Positions 1 through 8,789 of a stretch of DNA of 64,000 nucleotides are shown one piece after another. The translations under genes were made by a program, and so were the position numbers. This DNA is from Pseudoalteromonas gelatinilytica (GTDB lineage Bacteria > Pseudomonadota > Gammaproteobacteria > Enterobacterales > Alteromonadaceae). The notes under the pieces are model-generated. The model ran no database searches. It was not told where the DNA came from and saw nothing but the letters and a program-made list of their open reading frames with translations. The DNA is taken from positions 823,299 through 887,298 of the forward strand of contig NZ_LRRU01000020.1 in the NCBI RefSeq assembly GCF_001641615.1, in the 5' to 3' direction. The first letter of the stretch is position 1; the number at the start of each line of letters is the position of its first letter.

Positions 1-1077
1 AAGCTAGGTGAAAAATATGGCGAAGATAAAGTACCACAAGACCAACCTATCCCTGCACACTTACTAGGTAATATGTGGGCACAAACGTGGGGTAACATCT
101 ACGATGTTGTTGCACCAGAAAATGCCGATCCTGGTTATGACGTAACTGAACTATTAGCTGAGCACGATTACGACGAACTTAAAATGGTACGTGGTGCCGA
201 GAAGTTCTTTACATCAATGGGCTTTGCACCACTACCAGATACCTTCTATGAGCGCTCACTTTTCACTAAACCACAAGACCGTGATGTGCAGTGTCATGCA
301 TCAGCATGGGATATCGATAGCAAAGATGACCTACGCATTAAAATGTGTATTCAACGTACAGGTGAAGAGTTCTCTGTTATTCACCACGAGCTAGGCCATA
401 ACTTCTATCAACGCGCATATAAAGATCAGCCTGTTTACTACCAAGAAAGTGCGAACGATGGTTTCCACGAAGCAATTGGTGACACCATTGCGCTTTCTGT
501 TACACCGGGTTATTTAAAAGAAATTGGTTTATTAGACGAGGTGCCTGATGAGTCAAAAGATATTGGCCTGTTAATGAAAATGGCTTTAGACAAAGTAGCA
601 TTTATTCCATTTGGTTTATTGGTAGACCAATGGCGCTGGAAAGTTTTCTCAGGTGAAGTAACGCCAGAGAACTACAACAAAGCGTGGTGGGAATTACGTG
701 AAAAATATCAAGGTGTCCAAGCGCCTATCGCACGTAGCGAAGCAGACTTCGATCCAGGTGCCAAGTATCACGTACCAGGTAACACGCCTTACACACGTTA
801 TTTCTTAGCGCACATTTTACAATTCGACTTCCACAGAAGTTTATGTGAAATTGCTGGTAACAAAGAAGCGATTCATCGTTGTTCAGTTTACAACTCTGCT
901 GAGGCGGGTGAAAAACTAAATGCAATGTTAGAGATGGGTTCAAGTCGCCCATGGCAAGAAGCTCTTGCGACGATCACTGGTAAAGAAGAAATGGATGCAA
1001 CAGCAATCTTAGATTACTTTGCACCGTTACAAAAATACCTTGATGAGCAAAATAAAGACCGCCAGTGCGGTTGGTAA
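1..1077 (+). CDS. M2 family peptidyl-dipeptidase (ACE-like), 3' part
   Basis: The reading frame is open from base 1, so only the C-terminal ~358 residues are present and the start lies left of the window. The zinc-binding HELGH motif is encoded at 385-399, followed by ESANDGFHEAIGD, which carries the third zinc ligand as in angiotensin-converting-enzyme-type (M2) metallopeptidases. Further M2 hallmarks are HLLGNMWAQTW near the left edge and HVPGNTPYTRYFLAHILQF near the C-terminus. Family knowledge: these enzymes remove C-terminal dipeptides from oligopeptides, and bacterial ones are usually periplasmic or lipid-anchored. The N-terminus that would show the signal peptide is missing. A strong terminator follows the stop. 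Family assignment is very secure. Confidence 0.95.
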   Translation, partial: KLGEKYGEDKVPQDQPIPAHLLGNMWAQTWGNIYDVVAPENADPGYDVTELLAEHDYDELKMVRGAEKFFTSMGFAPLPDTFYERSLFTKPQDRDVQCHASAWDIDSKDDLRIKMCIQRTGEEFSVIHHELGHNFYQRAYKDQPVYYQESANDGFHEAIGDTIALSVTPGYLKEIGLLDEVPDESKDIGLLMKMALDKVAFIPFGLLVDQWRWKVFSGEVTPENYNKAWWELREKYQGVQAPIARSEADFDPGAKYHVPGNTPYTRYFLAHILQFDFHRSLCEIAGNKEAIHRCSVYNSAEAGEKLNAMLEMGSSRPWQEALATITGKEEMDATAILDYFAPLQKYLDEQNKDRQCGW

Positions 1078-1088
1078 TTATAAAAACG

Positions 1089-1116
1089 AAAAAGCCCGCA
1101 TTATGCGGGCTTTTTT
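1089..1116. terminator. Bidirectional intrinsic terminator
   Basis: A 7-bp GC stem (GCCCGCA / TGCGGGC, loop TTA) is flanked by A-run and T-run. It lies between the convergent M2 peptidase and porin genes and can serve both. Confidence 0.85.
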
Positions 1117-1134
1117 ATATCATCAAATTAATGA

Positions 1135-1923
1135 TTAAAACTGTAAGCTTACGTTTGCAAAGTATGCATCGTAATCTGAGTCATCCCAGTTGTTTGCATA
1201 ACCAGCTTTTAAGCCTACGTTTTTGTTAAAGAAGTGCTGTGCACCAAAGCTGTAGTCATCTTCTTTATTAAACGTTACAAATGCTGACGTTGCTTTAGAG
1301 AAGTAGTAGTTAGAACCTAGTTCCCAAGAGCTACCGCTATCGTCTGTATCTGAGATTGTACCTTCAATTGTTAGGTAGTTACCTTGTTGAAGATCCATGA
1401 AGTATTTTGCATTTACTGCACGGTAATCAAACTCATCGTCAGCTGTGAATGTGAAACCTAAGTAATCAGTGCTGTTAAGCTGGTGATTGTATTTAAGGTC
1501 GAACATTACAGTGTTGTCACCGTCTTCTACGTCGATAAATGTTGCTTTAAGAAGAAGGTTAGGATTAAAGAAGTAACCTGCAGATACATTGAATAAATCA
1601 GTATCTGAACCGTAATCGTAGTTGCTATAACCCGCACCAAATACAAAATCTTGTACGAAGTATTCACCACCGATGTTAGTTACATCACCAAAGTCATCAT
1701 CTGCGTACGAACCAAACACGTTGGTTGTTCTGTTGATGTATTCAAACTGGTCGTAAGGACCCATTGTTTTCTTTGGTGCGAAGTAATACGTTGAATCAAC
1801 GCTTACAGTGTCGTTGCCATCGGTGTCCATGTACCCTAAATGGCTAATTGATTGGTAACTATCCGCAGCAGTCGCGGCAGTTGACAGAAGCATACTCGAA
1901 ATAATAACTGCTAACTTTTTCAT
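1135..1923 (-). CDS. Putative outer-membrane porin (beta-barrel)
   Basis: A 262-residue protein with a clear signal peptide: MKK start, hydrophobic core and an ATA-ADS type cleavage site around residue 20. The mature part is rich in Tyr, Asp, Gly and Asn with alternating hydrophobic strands, and it ends in Phe (NVSLQF), the classic outer-membrane beta-barrel C-terminal signature. Length and composition fit small putative porins of Alteromonadales (Porin_7-like). Substrate cannot be read from the sequence. It is a single gene with ~220 bp upstream, probably carrying its own promoter. The barrel call is well supported; the exact family is an inference. Confidence 0.75.
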   Translation of the reverse strand: MKKLAVIISSMLLSTAATAADSYQSISHLGYMDTDGNDTVSVDSTYYFAPKKTMGPYDQFEYINRTTNVFGSYADDDFGDVTNIGGEYFVQDFVFGAGYSNYDYGSDTDLFNVSAGYFFNPNLLLKATFIDVEDGDNTVMFDLKYNHQLNSTDYLGFTFTADDEFDYRAVNAKYFMDLQQGNYLTIEGTISDTDDSGSSWELGSNYYFSKATSAFVTFNKEDDYSFGAQHFFNKNVGLKAGYANNWDDSDYDAYFANVSLQF

Positions 1924-2079
1924 AAACAGATTTCCCTATTAACATTGTTTCATTGCTGTTGAAAACTAGCCTGATGGCTAAGTTGGGCACATGCTAACGT
2001 GAGAAAACTGAATGGATACTTAACTAAGCAGTTGTTTTTACTTGATTAATTGTAATAAAGTGTCGGCAAATGTAAAGAA

Positions 2080-2116
2080 AAAGTTGGCCGAAACTTACGT
2101 CTCCCAGCCAACTTTT
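2080..2116 (-). terminator. Probable terminator of the ABC/PH operon
   Basis: A perfect 9-bp inverted repeat (AAAGTTGGC / GCCAACTTT) with an 18-base loop lies 29 bp past the PH-domain stop. On the minus strand it is followed by a T-rich stretch. The long loop makes it weaker than the other terminators here. Confidence 0.55.
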
Positions 2117-2144
2117 AGAGAAAAAAGTAAAGCCTCTCAGTACC

Positions 2145-2519
2145 TTATAAAGCGAATTGGCTTATAATTCTATAAACCTCATTAATGTTATCTCCTGCTT
2201 TAAAGTCTTTACTGATTGGCGTTGGATCTGAACCAACCCAAATTTTCAGTTCAGCATCCAGATCAAAATGCCCAGCACTTTCTTTACTAAACTTAGTGAT
2301 TTTTGAGTAAGCAATGCTCAGCATTTCAACTTTAGAGCCAGTAACACCTTGTTTATCAATAATAATTAATCTTTTATTGGTAAAGATGAACATATCTCGA
2401 ATAACTTTATAGGCTTTTTGTACTGTTTCACCATCAATCAGCGTATTGGCAAGTAGTTCTTCTAAATCATCATTATCGACTTCACTTGCGTTACCCATTA
2501 ATCCGCTTAATAAACCCAT
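2145..2519 (-). CDS. Bacterial PH-domain protein (bPH_1 type)
   Basis: A 124-residue soluble protein. The core (residues ~20-120) matches the bacterial pleckstrin-homology fold of the YvbH/bPH_1 type. Diagnostic segments are the early IDGETVQKAYKVIRDMFIFTNKRLIIID block, the QGVTGSKVEMLSIAYSKI block and a terminal helix. The protein starts 2 bp after the ABC ATPase stop, so it is the third gene of an operon with an ABC-2 exporter. Function of this family is not well defined, and a link to the transporter is inferred only from the operon. There is no signal peptide or membrane segment. The start ATG follows a GGAGAG-type ribosome binding site. Confidence 0.75.
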   Translation of the reverse strand: MGLLSGLMGNASEVDNDDLEELLANTLIDGETVQKAYKVIRDMFIFTNKRLIIIDKQGVTGSKVEMLSIAYSKITKFSKESAGHFDLDAELKIWVGSDPTPISKDFKAGDNINEVYRIISQFAL

Positions 2520-2521
2520 AA

Positions 2522-3430
2522 TTAGCTCTCCTTATGAAAAATTTGATTTTCGAGTGTGTGACCATTCACTAGTTGACGATACTGCCAACCTTGTTGATAA
2601 CAAAAGTGTAGAAGATTGATATCAAAAGGCTCTGCGGTTTTCTCAAACTCGATCACATATTCTTTTGCTTGGCTCATATAAACATGATGTACATGGGCAA
2701 GGCTTGCAAGCTTTGCTTCGACATCATCATAGTGTTGATTTAACTGCAGTGTAATAAAGTGTTTATTATCTTGCGTGCTAGAACGGGCTTGATGCTCACT
2801 TAACACCCCTTTATCTAGGTGTAAAACCCCAGAGCATAATCGCTCAAGCTCAGTTAAGTCATGGGAGCTTAAAATAAATGTTGCTTCGTTACTTAAAGAA
2901 CTTACCAGCTCCCTTACCTCACGAGCATGAATTGGATCAAGGCCTGCAGTTGCTTCATCAAGCATCACTATTTCAGGTGAACCAATTAATGCCTGTGCAA
3001 TCGTCACTCGCTTACGCATACCATGAGAAAGATCATCCGGTCGCTGCTTAGCCACTTCTGACAAACCAACCAGCTCTAGAACACGAGCCGTTTCTTTTTT
3101 TCGAACCGCACCACTGAGCCCTTGTAATTGACCATAAAAGTTAAGTTGATGCGCAATACTAAAACGAGGATCAAGCTGGGCATCTTGTGGTAACGCGGTT
3201 AGCTTACCAAATAACGCCGCACTGCCTGGGCTGTGCCCCATGACCGATAATTTTCCTGAACTTGGTAAAATATAACCACATAACAAACTGAATAACGTTG
3301 TTTTACCCGCCCCATTTGGGCCAACTAGCGCTACCGGCGCTCCTTTCTTTATTTCAAAGCTAACGTTATCGAGCGCTCGTTTAGCCCCGTAGTTTTTTGA
3401 CAAGCCTTGTGCCTGAATTAAAACGGTCAT
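2522..3430 (-). CDS. ABC transporter ATP-binding protein
   Basis: 302 residues. The Walker A motif GPNGAGKTT is at 37-45, a Q-loop at ~82, the signature LSHGM at 134-138, Walker B IVMLDE at 154-159, and the switch His in SSHDLTELE follows. A C-terminal ~80-residue extension is typical of CcmA/NosF-type ATPases of ABC-2 exporters. It overlaps the upstream permease gene by 4 bp (ATGA), indicating translational coupling. It presumably energises export by the adjacent permease at the inner membrane. The substrate is not identifiable. Confidence 0.93.
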   Translation of the reverse strand: MTVLIQAQGLSKNYGAKRALDNVSFEIKKGAPVALVGPNGAGKTTLFSLLCGYILPSSGKLSVMGHSPGSAALFGKLTALPQDAQLDPRFSIAHQLNFYGQLQGLSGAVRKKETARVLELVGLSEVAKQRPDDLSHGMRKRVTIAQALIGSPEIVMLDEATAGLDPIHAREVRELVSSLSNEATFILSSHDLTELERLCSGVLHLDKGVLSEHQARSSTQDNKHFITLQLNQHYDDVEAKLASLAHVHHVYMSQAKEYVIEFEKTAEPFDINLLHFCYQQGWQYRQLVNGHTLENQIFHKES

Positions 3431-4245
3431 AATGAGCTCCTTGCAAAAATTCGTTCTCCAGCAAGCAGTAACACTGCCGTTTGTAAAAGTGGTAAACCTA
3501 GAGCCAGTGTGACGCCGGCACGTTGACCTGCCATTAAATCAAGTTGATAGCCGGGAAATATGTAATTTAAAACCTCAAATGCAGGCCATTGCCACGTCAG
3601 TAAGCCAATCACAATATTACCGCCAGCAAAGAACAAAATAGCCAATACAAAAGCAAGACGCGATGAACGGGCAAACGTGTTCAAAAAGCTCATCAAGGCA
3701 ATAAATGGCATAACCGCAACAAGCAAATAAAATAACAACATAAAGCTTCGCGATAAGCCAGAAAGCAACAAACTTGGCTCACGATAGCCAAGCATTGCAA
3801 CCGTTGCCATCAAGGTAACAAATAACAATGCCGCTAAAATGAGTAGCTGCCCTAAAAAGCGGCCAATAATAATTTCTGAACGAGTCGCTCTAAGTGATAA
3901 AAAGCGCAACGTACCTCGTTGTCTGTCGCCCACTGTTTGGTCACTACATAAAAACAAACAAAAACTTGGAAAACTAAATAAAGCAATCAACCAATAAACG
4001 GCCAGTTCAGATTCAGGCCAATCAAGTAATTTACTGATGCCAATGGCGCCAAATGCTTGCCTAGCAAAATCGGCAAAATCAGGTGAGCTAATCAAGGTCA
4101 CAGATTGGGCAATGGGATAGCGTAAAATAAGTAGCCAACAAATGGCAAAAGCGGCAACCGCCAACAAACCACGTTTGGTTAGAAATAGTCGTACCAGCTC
4201 AAATTGTGCAATTTGTGCAAGTCGTTTAGGATGTAACTGCGTCAC
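3427..4245 (-). CDS. ABC-2 type transporter permease
   Basis: 272 residues with about six hydrophobic membrane segments. The cytoplasmic stretch after the second segment (CSDQTVGDRQRGTLRFLSLR) matches the conserved loop of NosY-like ABC-2 permeases. It is the first gene of the permease-ATPase-PH operon. The N-terminal ~20 residues are cytoplasmic and basic. The cargo is unknown. NosY-like exporters are involved in varied processes such as maturation systems, lipid export and bacteriocin immunity, so no specific role is claimed. Confidence 0.88.
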   Translation of the reverse strand: MTQLHPKRLAQIAQFELVRLFLTKRGLLAVAAFAICWLLILRYPIAQSVTLISSPDFADFARQAFGAIGISKLLDWPESELAVYWLIALFSFPSFCLFLCSDQTVGDRQRGTLRFLSLRATRSEIIIGRFLGQLLILAALLFVTLMATVAMLGYREPSLLLSGLSRSFMLLFYLLVAVMPFIALMSFLNTFARSSRLAFVLAILFFAGGNIVIGLLTWQWPAFEVLNYIFPGYQLDLMAGQRAGVTLALGLPLLQTAVLLLAGERIFARSSL

Positions 4246-4305
4246 TCATAATCCTTAATGAATTTTATTATTAGAATTACACTAAGTTGAAACAGCTTGA
4301 ATTAC

Positions 4306-4336
4306 CAGAAAAAAAAGACCCGACAAGCGGGTCTTA
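4306..4336 (-). terminator. metC terminator
   Basis: An 8-bp stem (AAGACCCG / CGGGTCTT, 5-base loop) is followed on the minus strand by eight T residues, 25 bp after the metC stop. Confidence 0.85.
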
Positions 4337-4360
4337 TGTAACAAAGTATAAACTTTTAAC

Positions 4361-5539
4361 CTAGAGGTGGCTTTCGTATACTGCAAGCGCTTGGTCAAGG
4401 TCAGCTAGTAAATCTGCTACATCTTCAAGGCCAATGTGAAGTCTTATTACTGGGCCTTGCGACCAACCCGTTTCAGAGCGAAGCCCTTTCATGCTGAGGT
4501 TTGCCGTGACTAAGCTCTCATAACCTCCCCAAGAAAATCCCATTTTAAAATGGTGGAGGCTATCTAAAAACGCATCAATCGCTTGTTGATTACCTTGCTT
4601 CATTACAAATGAAAATAAGCCATTACTGCCATCAAAATCTCGTTTAAAGAACTCATGACCCGGGCACGTTGCAAAAGCGGGATGGCGAATATGATCAACC
4701 AATGGGTGTGTTTCAAGCCATTTAGCCACTTCGATGGCGGCTTGTTCATGCTGTTTTAAACGCACAGCCATAGTACGCAGACCACGTAGTGCTAAATAGG
4801 CATCATCCGCAGAGGTACATTGACCAAGTAGGTATGAATTTTCGCGAAGGGTTGGCCAATACTTTTTATTGGCAACCGCCACACCCATCATCACATCAGA
4901 GTGACCCACGATGTATTTTGTTGCAGCTTGAATACTAATATCAACGCCATGCTCAAGCGGTCTAAAATGCAGACCATTACCCCAGGTGTTATCTAGCATG
5001 GTCATTACACCGCGCTCATTAGCCTTAGCAACCATGGCTGGCACATCTTGCACTTCCATAGTGATTGAACCTGGTGATTCTAAAAACAATACGCGGGTGT
5101 TATCTTTGATAAGCTCACTAATTCCTGCGCCAATTCCCGGCGGGTAATAGGTTGTTTCAATGCCTAATCCAGCCAGTATTTTGTCACAAAAATCACGGGT
5201 CGGCTCGTAAGCAGTATCCACCATTAAAATATGATCACCCGTTTTCACAAACGAGAGTAGCGCATTGCTTATTGCAGCCGCCCCTGATGGATATAGCGCA
5301 CAGCCTTCGCCGCCTTCAAGTTCAGTAATCGCTTCTTGCAGAGCAAAATGTGTGGTCGTACCGCGACGGCCATAAAATAACGTTTTGTCACCTCGCTTCT
5401 TAGCCGCTTCTTTTAAATCAGCCACCGAGTCGAATACCACTGTTGATGCGCGTTGCACCACAGGGTTCACAACTCCTTGTGTATATGCTTTTTTACGCCC
5501 TGCAGAGACGATTTGGGTATTTTTATTTGTCTTTGTCAT
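4361..5539 (-). CDS. metC: Cystathionine beta-lyase
   Basis: 392 residues, close to the 395 of E. coli MetC. The PLP lysine lies in AATKYIVGHSD (Lys208). YGRRGTTTHFALQEA near residue 60, YPSGAAAISNALL and the metC-typical WGGYESL confirm the Cys/Met-metabolism PLP family. The reaction cleaves cystathionine to homocysteine, pyruvate and ammonia. The start at 5539 was chosen over an in-frame ATG at 5581 because the latter would overlap nudC, while 5539 leaves a 19-bp gap and has a GGA-type ribosome binding site. It probably forms an operon with nudC. No MetJ box is visible directly upstream. A desulfhydrase side activity cannot be excluded. Confidence 0.92.
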   Translation of the reverse strand: MTKTNKNTQIVSAGRKKAYTQGVVNPVVQRASTVVFDSVADLKEAAKKRGDKTLFYGRRGTTTHFALQEAITELEGGEGCALYPSGAAAISNALLSFVKTGDHILMVDTAYEPTRDFCDKILAGLGIETTYYPPGIGAGISELIKDNTRVLFLESPGSITMEVQDVPAMVAKANERGVMTMLDNTWGNGLHFRPLEHGVDISIQAATKYIVGHSDVMMGVAVANKKYWPTLRENSYLLGQCTSADDAYLALRGLRTMAVRLKQHEQAAIEVAKWLETHPLVDHIRHPAFATCPGHEFFKRDFDGSNGLFSFVMKQGNQQAIDAFLDSLHHFKMGFSWGGYESLVTANLSMKGLRSETGWSQGPVIRLHIGLEDVADLLADLDQALAVYESHL

Positions 5540-5558
5540 AATTTGTCCAAGCTGTGCT

Positions 5559-6476
5559 TTACAGGTTGCGCCAGTGCTCAACCAAAAATCGAGAAATAGA
5601 ATCTTGTCGGGTTAGTTTAAGATGACTGCCCTGCTCATGCCATTGGCCAAATTCATTAAGTTCAGCACGGCTAAACCATCTTGCATCGTCTAACTCGTCT
5701 TTATCTACTTGAATATCTTCTGAAACTGCTGTGGCCATAAAGCCAAACATAATTGATGATGGAAATGGCCAAGGCTGTGAAGCGATATATTGAATATCTG
5801 TCACCGCAACACCAGCTTCTTCCATAACTTCGCGGGCAACGGCCTGCTCTAGTGTTTCACCTGGGTCAACAAAACCAGCAAGAGTTGAAAAAACACCGTC
5901 AGGCCAGCTTGCTTGACGGCCTAGCAAGCAGCGCTCAACCCCATCTGAAAAGGTTTTAGTCACGATCATTATCACGGCAGGATCGGTTCGCGGAAAAGTT
6001 TGATGCTGGCAAGTTTGGTTCTCACATAAACGTGAATGCCCTGCTTCAACCATGTTATTTTCATGACCACAACGACCACAAAAACGGTGCGTTGCGTGCC
6101 AAAAACACAAGCCCCTTGCCAGTGCGGCAATCGAGCCTTGTTTTAGCTCAACTAGTGGGCCTAACTTGCGAATATCAACAAATTCAGCGCCATTAAGCAT
6201 AGGCTCAATGAGTGAGTCTGGAACATGGCTGACATCTAAAGCAAAATGAGCCACATCATCGTCGTCTAAACCCAATAAAATGCCTTTTGATAAATCGAGA
6301 TGATCCACTTGAGATAAGCGTAAATAACACACTTCAGGACTGTCTTTAACAAATAAACTTTGATTGTTATTGACCAATAACCAGCGACTCTGAGAATTCA
6401 TTTGAGCCTTTAACCACTTTGGATCTTTACGGCGATTTGATGCACGATCCAATGGCATTTGAGAGTAATTCAGCAT
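5559..6476 (-). CDS. nudC: NAD+ diphosphatase (NADH pyrophosphatase)
   Basis: 305 residues counted from the ATG at 6476, which has an AAGGA ribosome binding site. The frame stays open upstream to 6548, but that part would run into a terminator. A zinc ribbon (C133, C136, C151, C156) precedes the Nudix box (residues ~201-223, GFVDPGETLEQ... REVMEEAGV). The SQPWPFPxS motif that marks the NADH-pyrophosphatase subgroup sits just after it (~233-241). The enzyme hydrolyses NAD(H) to NMN(H) and AMP and, in E. coli, removes NAD caps from RNA. It lies directly upstream of metC, probably co-transcribed. Confidence 0.95.
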   Translation of the reverse strand: MLNYSQMPLDRASNRRKDPKWLKAQMNSQSRWLLVNNNQSLFVKDSPEVCYLRLSQVDHLDLSKGILLGLDDDDVAHFALDVSHVPDSLIEPMLNGAEFVDIRKLGPLVELKQGSIAALARGLCFWHATHRFCGRCGHENNMVEAGHSRLCENQTCQHQTFPRTDPAVIMIVTKTFSDGVERCLLGRQASWPDGVFSTLAGFVDPGETLEQAVAREVMEEAGVAVTDIQYIASQPWPFPSSIMFGFMATAVSEDIQVDKDELDDARWFSRAELNEFGQWHEQGSHLKLTRQDSISRFLVEHWRNL

Positions 6477-6548
6477 GGCATTCCTTGAAAATAGTTTACT
6501 CGCTAAAACTACCATAAGCAGATGATAAACCCAATTTATTACAGGCAT

Positions 6549-6575
6549 AAAAAAAGCCCAAACTGGGCTTTTTTA
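6549..6575 (-). terminator. nagB terminator
   Basis: A stem AAGCCCA / TGGGCTT with flanking A and T runs lies 16 bp downstream of the nagB stop on the minus strand. Confidence 0.85.
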
Positions 6576-6590
6576 TTCTCTCTCACAATT

Positions 6591-7385
6591 TTACAAGGTC
6601 GCTAGGTGCGCTTGTAGTTTTTGGTTCTCAGCTTCAATATGCTGATAGAACTCTAAATCTTCTAATTTACTTGCGGCAGCTTTATCAATGATGATCACCG
6701 CATCTTTATGAAGTTGCAATGCTGAAGCTGGGCATTTAGCCATTAACGGGCCTTCTACCATGGCGTGAACGGCATCCGCTTTACTTGCACCCGTAGCTAA
6801 AAGCACTACTTTCTTGGCTTCTAAAATAGTACCAATACCCATAGTGATTGATAAATGCGGTTGATATTCGCCTTCTGCAAAAAATCTCGCATTGTCTTCA
6901 ATCGTCGCTTTCGTCAGTGTTTTTACACGGGTGCGTGATGTCAAACCTGATGAAGGTTCATTAAAACCGATGTGACCATTACGGCCAATACCAAGTAGTT
7001 GTACGTCAACACCACCAGCGGCTGTGATTTTTTGCTCATATTCAGTACAAGCAACAAGCGGATTTACTGCATCACCCGGCGGTACATGGGTGTTTTGTTT
7101 GTCGATATCAACATGGTTAAACAGCTGCTCATTCATAAAGTAACGGTAACTTTGTGGATGCTCGCCAGTTAAACCTAAGTATTCGTCTAAGTTAAATGTT
7201 GTCGCTTGGCTAAACGAAATATCGCCAGCTTTATTTTTTTCGATCAGTTGTTGGTACAAAGCAACAGGTGTTGAACCTGTGGCAAGACCAAGAACCGAGG
7301 CTGGTTTTTTTAGTAATTGTTTCGCAAAGATGTTGGCACCATACGCTGCAACTTGGGCTGCATCATCAAGAATCACTATTTGCAT
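6591..7385 (-). CDS. nagB: Glucosamine-6-phosphate deaminase
   Basis: 264 residues, matching E. coli NagB (266). The phosphate-binding LGLATGSTP motif, the FNLDEYLGL loop and the catalytic GIGRNGHIGFNEP segment are all present. The enzyme converts GlcN-6-P to fructose-6-P and ammonia, the last step of GlcNAc catabolism. It is separated from nagX by ~210 bp that contain a NagR-type operator (7505-7522), so it forms its own NagR-controlled transcription unit. A terminator follows. Confidence 0.96.
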   Translation of the reverse strand: MQIVILDDAAQVAAYGANIFAKQLLKKPASVLGLATGSTPVALYQQLIEKNKAGDISFSQATTFNLDEYLGLTGEHPQSYRYFMNEQLFNHVDIDKQNTHVPPGDAVNPLVACTEYEQKITAAGGVDVQLLGIGRNGHIGFNEPSSGLTSRTRVKTLTKATIEDNARFFAEGEYQPHLSITMGIGTILEAKKVVLLATGASKADAVHAMVEGPLMAKCPASALQLHKDAVIIIDKAAASKLEDLEFYQHIEAENQKLQAHLATL

Positions 7386-7504
7386 ATCGATTAGCTCTAA
7401 TTATAAGTTGGAAAAAAATGGGACCTAAAACCCAACCCCACGTGCAATCGAGCTGGGTTTTAGATCAAGCCACTGCCAGGATACGATGCAGTAGCTATAA
7501 CCAC

Positions 7505-7522
7505 AATGACAACGCTGTCATT
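7505..7522. promoter_or_regulatory. NagR-type operator upstream of nagB
   Basis: AATGACAACGCTGTCATT is a palindrome apart from its two central positions and matches the LacI-family NagR operator of Alteromonadales. It lies 120 bp upstream of the nagB start, and a near-identical site precedes nagK. Identity is by motif resemblance and context. Confidence 0.8.
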
Positions 7523-7577
7523 ATCACTTCTAGTTTTATCTTTGTAAAGTAAAAGTGAATAAAAAATTACTCTTTCT

Positions 7578-7607
7578 GTTAGTGTTTAATAATTATCAAA
7601 CACTAAC
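7578..7607 (-). terminator. nagX-overlapping hairpin
   Basis: A perfect 10-bp AT-rich stem (GTTAGTGTTT / AAACACTAAC) with a 10-base loop includes the last sense codons and the stop of nagX. T-rich sequence follows on the minus strand. It is probably the terminator of the nagK-nagA-nagX unit. Confidence 0.55.
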
Positions 7608-8726
7608 AAAGATCTTACGGCGATACATCCAATGCAATACCAGCATTTGTACTGCTAATAACGCAATGACCGCCATCAGGGGTTGCCACGCCTCTGGCAC
7701 AGCTCGAATCACCCCACCAAATACGCTTTGGCTTACATAGCCCCAATTCTCAAGACTTGACGCTAAATAAATAATAATCGAGTTTGCACCTATGATCACA
7801 AATGGATACGCAGCGCGTTGCCCCGGTAAAATATCAACCAGTGCATAAAAAACGGCGAGCAATATGGCACTCCAGCCAACGGTTACAAGCACAAATGAGC
7901 TGGTCCAAAGTTCTTTATTTACTGGGAACTGTAAATCCCATAACCAACCTAAGCATACACTTACCACACCTGCTGCGAACAACAAGGCGGTCATTTTCCA
8001 CTCGCCAATTTGCTGAGCTCGAGCCACTAATTGACCTGCAAACACACCCATTAATGCATTGACTATCGCAGGGATATTCGACAACACACCTTCTGGGTCT
8101 ACTACACGGTTTTGATAACTAATACCCGGCAGTAAGTGTGCATCAAACCATGCATTCCAACTCCCTGCTGCTGAAAGGTCACCAGCACTGCCACCCGGCA
8201 CTGGAACAAAACAAAGTAGTAACCAATAACCCACTAAAATAGCCGCAGCGGTAATAATTTGTGTTCGTAAACTAGTATGCCAAACCAACATTGCACAGAA
8301 GAACCATGCAATAGCGATGCGGCCAAGCACACTGGCATAGCGAATTTCATCTAACGCCATCGGCATCCCTGTGCCCCAGCCGTGGTTATACAAAATACCT
8401 AATAAACACAATAGTAAAAGACGTTTACCCGCCTTGCGGTAATACACTTTGCGCTCATCAAACGGTAAATGGTCAATGCGTTTCGGAGCTAGTCCCATCG
8501 CCACACCCGATAAGAATATAAACAATGGGAAAATAAGATCGTAAAATGTGAAGCCATGCCAAACGCTATGCACGGTGTGTGCTTCAAAAACTTTCCAGCC
8601 AGTCCAGCCAGTTAAAACGAAGAGCGCAGCGAATAGTGACTGTCCGCCTAATATCCAAAACATATCCATGCCGCGCAGCGCATCCAGCGATGCCAAACGT
8701 TTTCTTGTTGGTTGTGTTGTTGTCAT
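7596..8726 (-). CDS. nagX: NagX, acyltransferase-like membrane protein of the nag operon
   Basis: 376 residues and about ten membrane segments. The N-terminal RLASLDALRGMDMFWILGG and the LIFPLFIFLSGVAMGL segment are typical of the DUF5009/DUF1624 group related to heparan-alpha-glucosaminide N-acetyltransferase. In comparative studies of Alteromonadales the equivalent nag-operon gene is called NagX, and its biochemical role is unproved; an inner-membrane role in amino-sugar transacetylation or transport is inferred. The start has an AAGGTAAT ribosome binding site. A GC-rich terminator-like hairpin separates it from nagA, so its expression may be lower than that of nagK and nagA. Confidence 0.85.
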   Translation of the reverse strand: MTTTQPTRKRLASLDALRGMDMFWILGGQSLFAALFVLTGWTGWKVFEAHTVHSVWHGFTFYDLIFPLFIFLSGVAMGLAPKRIDHLPFDERKVYYRKAGKRLLLLCLLGILYNHGWGTGMPMALDEIRYASVLGRIAIAWFFCAMLVWHTSLRTQIITAAAILVGYWLLLCFVPVPGGSAGDLSAAGSWNAWFDAHLLPGISYQNRVVDPEGVLSNIPAIVNALMGVFAGQLVARAQQIGEWKMTALLFAAGVVSVCLGWLWDLQFPVNKELWTSSFVLVTVGWSAILLAVFYALVDILPGQRAAYPFVIIGANSIIIYLASSLENWGYVSQSVFGGVIRAVPEAWQPLMAVIALLAVQMLVLHWMYRRKIFVSV

Positions 8727-8743
8727 TGTATTACCTTAAATAG

Positions 8744-8775
8744 AAAAAGCCCCGCGATACAACGGCGGGGTTTTT
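8744..8775 (-). terminator. Intra-operon terminator between nagA and nagX
   Basis: A 6-bp GC stem (CCCCGC / GCGGGG, 9-base loop) is flanked by A5 and T5. It lies 15 bp past the nagA stop and 18 bp before the nagX start, giving probable partial termination within the nag operon. Confidence 0.75.
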
Positions 8776-8789
8776 ACCAGGGAAGCTTG

